Positions 59,809 through 64,000 of a stretch of DNA of 64,000 nt are shown one piece after another. The position numbers and the translations under genes were made by a program. Positions within the stretch are counted from its first letter, which is position 1; each line of letters starts with the position of its first letter. Where the stretch lies: the NCBI RefSeq assembly GCF_029227915.1, contig NC_079882.1, positions 744,001 through 808,000 on the forward strand. The letters are read 5' to 3'. The notes under the pieces were generated by a model. It was not told the DNA's origin. It did not search any database and saw only the letters and a list, made by a program, of their open reading frames with translations. Source of the DNA: Hydractinia symbiolongicarpus. Taxonomy: Eukaryota; Cnidaria; Hydrozoa; Anthoathecata; Hydractiniidae.

Positions 59809-62800
59809 ATTGGTCCCACAGTAAAAAATGACTTATTTATCTAAATTTTTAAATGAAGCGCCACCACAGCGCCCAGTGTATGCGCTGAGCTCCGACAATC
59901 ATGTCAAATTAAGAAGAATGTCATTTCTTGGAGTCCAAATGTCTCACTTATCACATTTTTAACGTCACAGTCCAAAATCAGTTCAATTAAGTCCCACAGT
60001 CAATCGTTTCACTGTTAAACGCGATGCAACGTAGTAGTATCGGAAAAATATCGCTAAATACATGTTGGTACGAATATGTGACCCAACCGTTGTAACTCAA
60101 ACGGACTGACACTGTTAAAAATTCAATGAAATGTAGTTTTTGAACCTGTCGCTATTTCTTCAGCGCGCGATAACGGCTAAGATTGGTCCCACAGTAAAAA
60201 AATGACTTATTTATCTAAATTTTTAAATTAAGCGCTACCACAGCGTCCAGTGTAATCGCTGAGTTCCGGCAATCATGTCAAACTAAGAAGAATGTTATTT
60301 CTTGGAGTCCAATTGTCTCACTAACAATATTTATAAGGTCACAGTCCAAAATCAGTTCAATTAAGTCCCACAGTCAATCGATTCACTGTTAAAAGCGATG
60401 CAACCTAGTAATATGAGAAAAATATCTCTAAATACATGTTGGTACGAGTATGTGACGCAACCGTTGTAACTGACGCGGATTGATACCGTTAGAAAGTCAA
60501 TGAAATGTAGTTTTTGAAACTGTCGCTATTTCTTCAGCACAGGATAACGGCTAGGATTGGTCCCACAGTAAATAATGAATTATTTATCTAAATTTTTAAA
60601 TGAAGCGTTACCACAGCGCCCAGTGTAATCGCTGAGTTCCGGCAATCATGTCAAATTTAGAAGAATGTTATTTCTTGGAGTCCAATAGTCTTACTTTCAA
60701 ATTTATAAGGTCACAGCCCAAAATTAGTTCAATTAAGTCCCACAGTCAATCGTTTTACTGTTAAAAGCGTTACAACCTAGTAATACCGGATAGATACAAC
60801 GAAATACATGTTGGTACGAATATGTGACTCAACCGTTGTAACTGACGCGGATTGATACCGTTAGAAAGTCAATGAAATGTAGTTTTTGAAACTGTCACTA
60901 TTTCTTCAGCACAGGATAACGGCTAGGATTGGTCCCACAGTAAATAATGAATTATTTATCTAAATTTTTAAATGAAGCGCTACCACAGCGCCCAGTGTAA
61001 TCGCTGAGTTCCGGCATTCATGTCAAATTAAGAAGAATGTTATTTCTTGGAGTCCAATAGTCTTACTTTCACATTTATAAGGTCACAGCCCAAAATTTGT
61101 TCAATTAAGTCCCACAGTCAATCGTTTTACTGTTAAACGCGTTACAACCTAGTAATACCGGAAAGATACAACGAAATACATGTTGGTACGAATATGTGAC
61201 TCAACCGTTGTAACTCAAACGGATTGATACTTTTAGAAAGTCAATGAAATGTAGTTTTTCAAACTTTCTCCATTTCTTCAGCGCGCAATAACGGCTAGGA
61301 ATGGTCCCACAGTAAAAAATGACTTATTTATCTAAATTTTTAAATGAAGCGCCACCACAGCGTCCAGTGTAATCGCTGAGTTCCGGCAATCATGTCAAAC
61401 TAAGAAGAATGTTATTTCTTGGAGTCCAATTGTCTCACTAACAATATTTATAAGGTCACAGTCCAAAATCAGTTCAATTAAGTCCCACAGTCAATCGTTT
61501 CACTGTTAAAAGCGATGCAACCTAGTAATATGAGAAAAATATCGCTAAATACATGTTGGTACGAGTATGTGACGCAACCGTTGTAACTGACGCAGATTGA
61601 TACCGTTAGAAAGTCAATGAAATGTAGTTTTTGAAACTGTCGCTATTTCTTCAGCACAGGATAACGGCTAGGATTGGTCCCACAGTAAATAATGAATTAT
61701 TTATCTAAATTTTTAAATGAAGCGCTACCACAGCGCCCAGTCTAATCGCTGAGTTCCGGCAATCATGTCAAATTAAGAAGAATGTTACTTCTTGGAGTCC
61801 AATAGTCTCACTTTCACATTTATAAGGTCAGAGCCCAAAATCAGTTCAATTAAGTCCCACAGTCAATCGTTTTACTGTTAAACGCATTACAACCAGTAAT
61901 ACCGGAAAGATATCACTAAGTACATGTTGGTACGAATATATGACTCAATCGTTGTAACTCAAACGGTTTGATACTTTTAGAAAGTCAATGAAATGTAGTT
62001 TTTGAAACTGTCTCTATATCTTCAGCGGCTAGGATTGGTCCCACGGTAAAAAATGATTTATTTATCTAAATTTGTAAATGAAGCGCTACCACAGCGCCCA
62101 GTGTAATCGCTGAGTTCCGGCAATTATGTCAAATTAAGAAGAATGTTACTTCTTGGAGTCCAATTGTCTCAATTATACCATTTTTAAAGTCACAGTCCAA
62201 AATCAGTTCAATTAAGTCCCACAGTCAATCGTTTCACTGTTAAAAGCGATGCAACCTAGTAATATGAGAAAAATATCTCTAAATACATGTTGGTACGAGT
62301 ATGTGACTCAACCGTTGCAACTTAAACGGATTGATGCTGTTAGAAAGTCAATGAAATGTAGTTTTTCAAACTTTCTCCATTTCTTCGGCGCGGGATAACG
62401 GCTAGGATTGGTCCCACAGTAAAAAATGACTTGTTTATCTAAATTTTTAAATGAAGCGCCACCACAGCGCCCAGTGTATGCGCTGAGCTCCGACAAACAT
62501 GTCAAATGAAGAAGAATGTCATTTCTTGGAGTCCAAATGTCTCACTTATCACATTTTTAACGTCACAGTCCAAAATCAGTTCAATTAAGTCCCACAGTCA
62601 ATCGTTTCACTGTTAAACGCGATGCAACGTAGTAATATCGGACAAATATCGCTAAATACATGTTGGTACGAATATGTGACCCAACCGTTGTAACTCAAAC
62701 GGACTGACACTGTTAAAAAGTCAATGAAATGTAGTTTTTGAACCTGTCGCTATTTCTTCAGCGCGCAATAACGGCTAGGATTGGTCCCACAGTAAAAAAT

Positions 62801-64000
62801 GACTTATTTATCTAAATTTTTAAATGAAGCGCTACCACAGCGTCCAGTGTATGCGCTGAGCTCCAACAATCATGTCAAATTAAGAAAAATGTCATTTCTT
62901 GGAGTCCAATTGTCTCACTTATAACATTTTTAAAGTCACAGTCCAAAATCAGTTCAATTAAGTCCCACAGTCAATCGTTTCACTGTTAAAAGCGATGCAA
63001 CCTGGTAATATGAGAAAAATATCTCTAAATACATGTTGGTACGAGTATGTGACGCAACCGTTGTAACTGACGCGGATTGATACTGTTAGAAAGTCAATGA
63101 AATGTAGTTTTTGAAACTGTCGCTATTTCTTCAGCACAGGATAACGGCTAGGATTGGTCCCGCATTAAATAATGAATTATTTAACAAAATTTTTAAATGA
63201 AGCGCTACCACAGCGCCCAGTGTAATCGCTGAGTTACGGCAATCATGTCAAATTAAGAAGAATGTCATTTCTTGGAGTCCAATTGTCTCACTTATAACAT
63301 TTTTAAAGTCACAGTCCAAAATCAGTTCAATTAAGTCCCACAGTCAATCGTTTCACTGTTAAAAGCGATGCAACCTGGTAATATGAGAAAAATATCTCTA
63401 AATACATGTTGGTACGAGTATGTGACGCAACCGTTGTAACTGACGCGGATTGATACTGTTAGAAAGTCAATGAAATGTAGTTTTTGAAACTGTCGCTATT
63501 TCTTCAGCACAGGATAACGGCTAGGATTGGTCCCACATTAAATAATGAATTATTTAACAAAATTTTTAAATAAAGCGCTACCACAGCGCCCAGTGTAATC
63601 GCTGAGTTACGGCAATCATGTCAAATTAAGAAGAATGTTATTTCTTGGAGTCCAATTTTCTCACTTTCACATTTATAAGGTCATGGCCCAAAATCAGTTT
63701 AATTAAGTCCCACAGTCAATCGTTTCACTGCTAGACGCGATACAACCTAGTAATTCCGGAAAGATATCACGAAATACATGTTGGTACGAATATGTGACTC
63801 AACCGTTGTAACTTAAACGGATTGATGCTGTTAGAAAGTCAATGAAATGTAGTTTTTCAAACTTTCTCCATTTCTTCGGCGCGGGATAACGGCTAGGATT
63901 GGTCCCACAGTAAAAAATGACTTATTTATCTAAATTTTTAATTGAAGCGCCACCACAGCGCCTAGTGTATGCGCTGAGCTCCGACAATCATGTCAAATTA
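59809..64000 (+). repeat. Distal right arm, mosaic of left-arm and 21-23 kb types
   Basis: Anchors are 59809, 60182, 60556, 60928, 61300, 61673, 62034, 62407, 62780, 63153, 63526, 63898. The pair 59809-60556 matches 22339-23085 (offset 37,470). Monomers 60928 and 61300 match the starts of 10050 and 10422 (offset 50,878), and 62407 and 62780 match 11537 and 11910 (offset 50,870). The monomer at 60556 switches type near 60842. Those at 63153 and 63526 are a one-monomer duplication (shift 373 bp) with 'ttaacaaaattttt'. The window ends inside a monomer. Confidence 0.75.
61673..62033 (+). repeat. Short monomer (361 bp) with a 10-bp deletion
   Basis: 'cttcagcg' joins directly to 'gctagg' near 62026, so 10 bp of the usual 'cgcaataacg' are missing. 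It also has the one-base deletion in 'acaaccagtaat' shared with the 10422 monomer. Together these account for its length. Confidence 0.8.

Larger units (their letters stand above)
1..64000 (+). repeat. Satellite DNA array, ~372-bp monomer, head-to-tail
   Basis: The anchor 'gctaggattggtcc' (variants gctaggatagg, gctaggaatgg, gctaagattgg) recurs through the whole window, almost always 371-374 bp apart: 1, 372, 744, 1115, 1488, 1859, 2231, 2602, 2974 and so on to 63898, 169 anchors in all. Exceptions are short or composite intervals ending at 25061, 30551, 31943, 36036, 37891, 44497, 48102, 49100, 56081 and 62034, each listed separately. All monomers have the same orientation except five 68-bp inverted patches. 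No unique sequence, transposon or gene interrupts the array. Such arrays form centromeric or pericentromeric heterochromatin or parts of sex/B chromosomes; which one applies cannot be told from this sequence. The strand is given in the direction of the numbering only. Confidence 0.98.

Noticed and set aside
1-64000. CRISPR array
   Set aside because: Repeats are about 372 bp and contiguous. There are no short identical repeats separated by unique spacers and no associated genes.
1-64000. Ribosomal DNA spacer subrepeats or telomeric repeats
   Set aside because: No rRNA-like conserved sequence and no short telomere-type repeat occurs anywhere in the window.
1-64000. Identity with a named satellite family of similar length (for example 359-bp or 360-bp insect satellites)
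   Set aside because: Length alone is not evidence and I do not recognise the sequence. A search of a repeat database with the consensus would settle it.

Overview
The whole window is one uninterrupted satellite-DNA array. Every part of it belongs to a head-to-tail tandem repeat with a monomer of about 372 bp. Intervals between successive 'gctaggattggtcc' anchors are nearly always 371-374 bp. I located 169 anchors by eye, the first at position 1 and the last at 63898. My hand-made consensus is about 38% GC. I see no protein-coding gene, RNA gene, transposable element or unique sequence. The longest open frames are 60-68 codons. They recur in identical repeat copies and close again in neighbouring monomers, so I do not annotate them as genes.

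This points to constitutive heterochromatin (centromeric, pericentromeric or sex/B-chromosome) of a eukaryote. CpG is not depleted (about 15 per consensus monomer, near expectation), which weakly favours a genome with little germline CpG methylation, such as many insects and other invertebrates. I do not recognise the family, so the species is not assigned.

Monomers fall into several recurring sequence types, and blocks of types recur. Layout: 1-11.2 kb, a left arm with a 4-monomer (1487 bp) period at its start; 11.2-16.4 kb, three copies of a 4-/5-monomer unit (shifts 1490 and 1863 bp); 16.8-21.3 kb, a 6-monomer tandem duplication (2233 bp); 21.3-29.9 kb, a mosaic that includes a 1976-bp duplication and a monomer cut down to 114 bp; 29.9-34.3 kb, composite monomers with a 68-bp inverted patch and a 1392-bp duplication; 34.3-38.05 kb, a 5-monomer duplication (1855 bp); 38.3-42.1 kb, a single-monomer duplication (373 bp) and a 4-monomer duplication (1489 bp); 43.5-45.3 kb, a copy of the 29.5-31.3 kb block; 46.9-48.9 kb, a 998-bp duplication carrying two more inverted patches; 49.5-64 kb, a right arm whose blocks match the left arm at offsets of about 48.0 and 50.5 kb.

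The pattern fits repeated unequal exchange, conversion or replication slippage, which create local higher-order repeats. The most distinctive feature is the inverted patch, present five times (30163, 31555, 44109, 47714, 48712). Two monomer segments are each inverted but keep their original left-to-right order, followed by a short second copy of part of one of them. A simple inversion cannot produce this; template switching during DNA synthesis can. The patch was then amplified with the array. I found no evidence of a new gene-based system.
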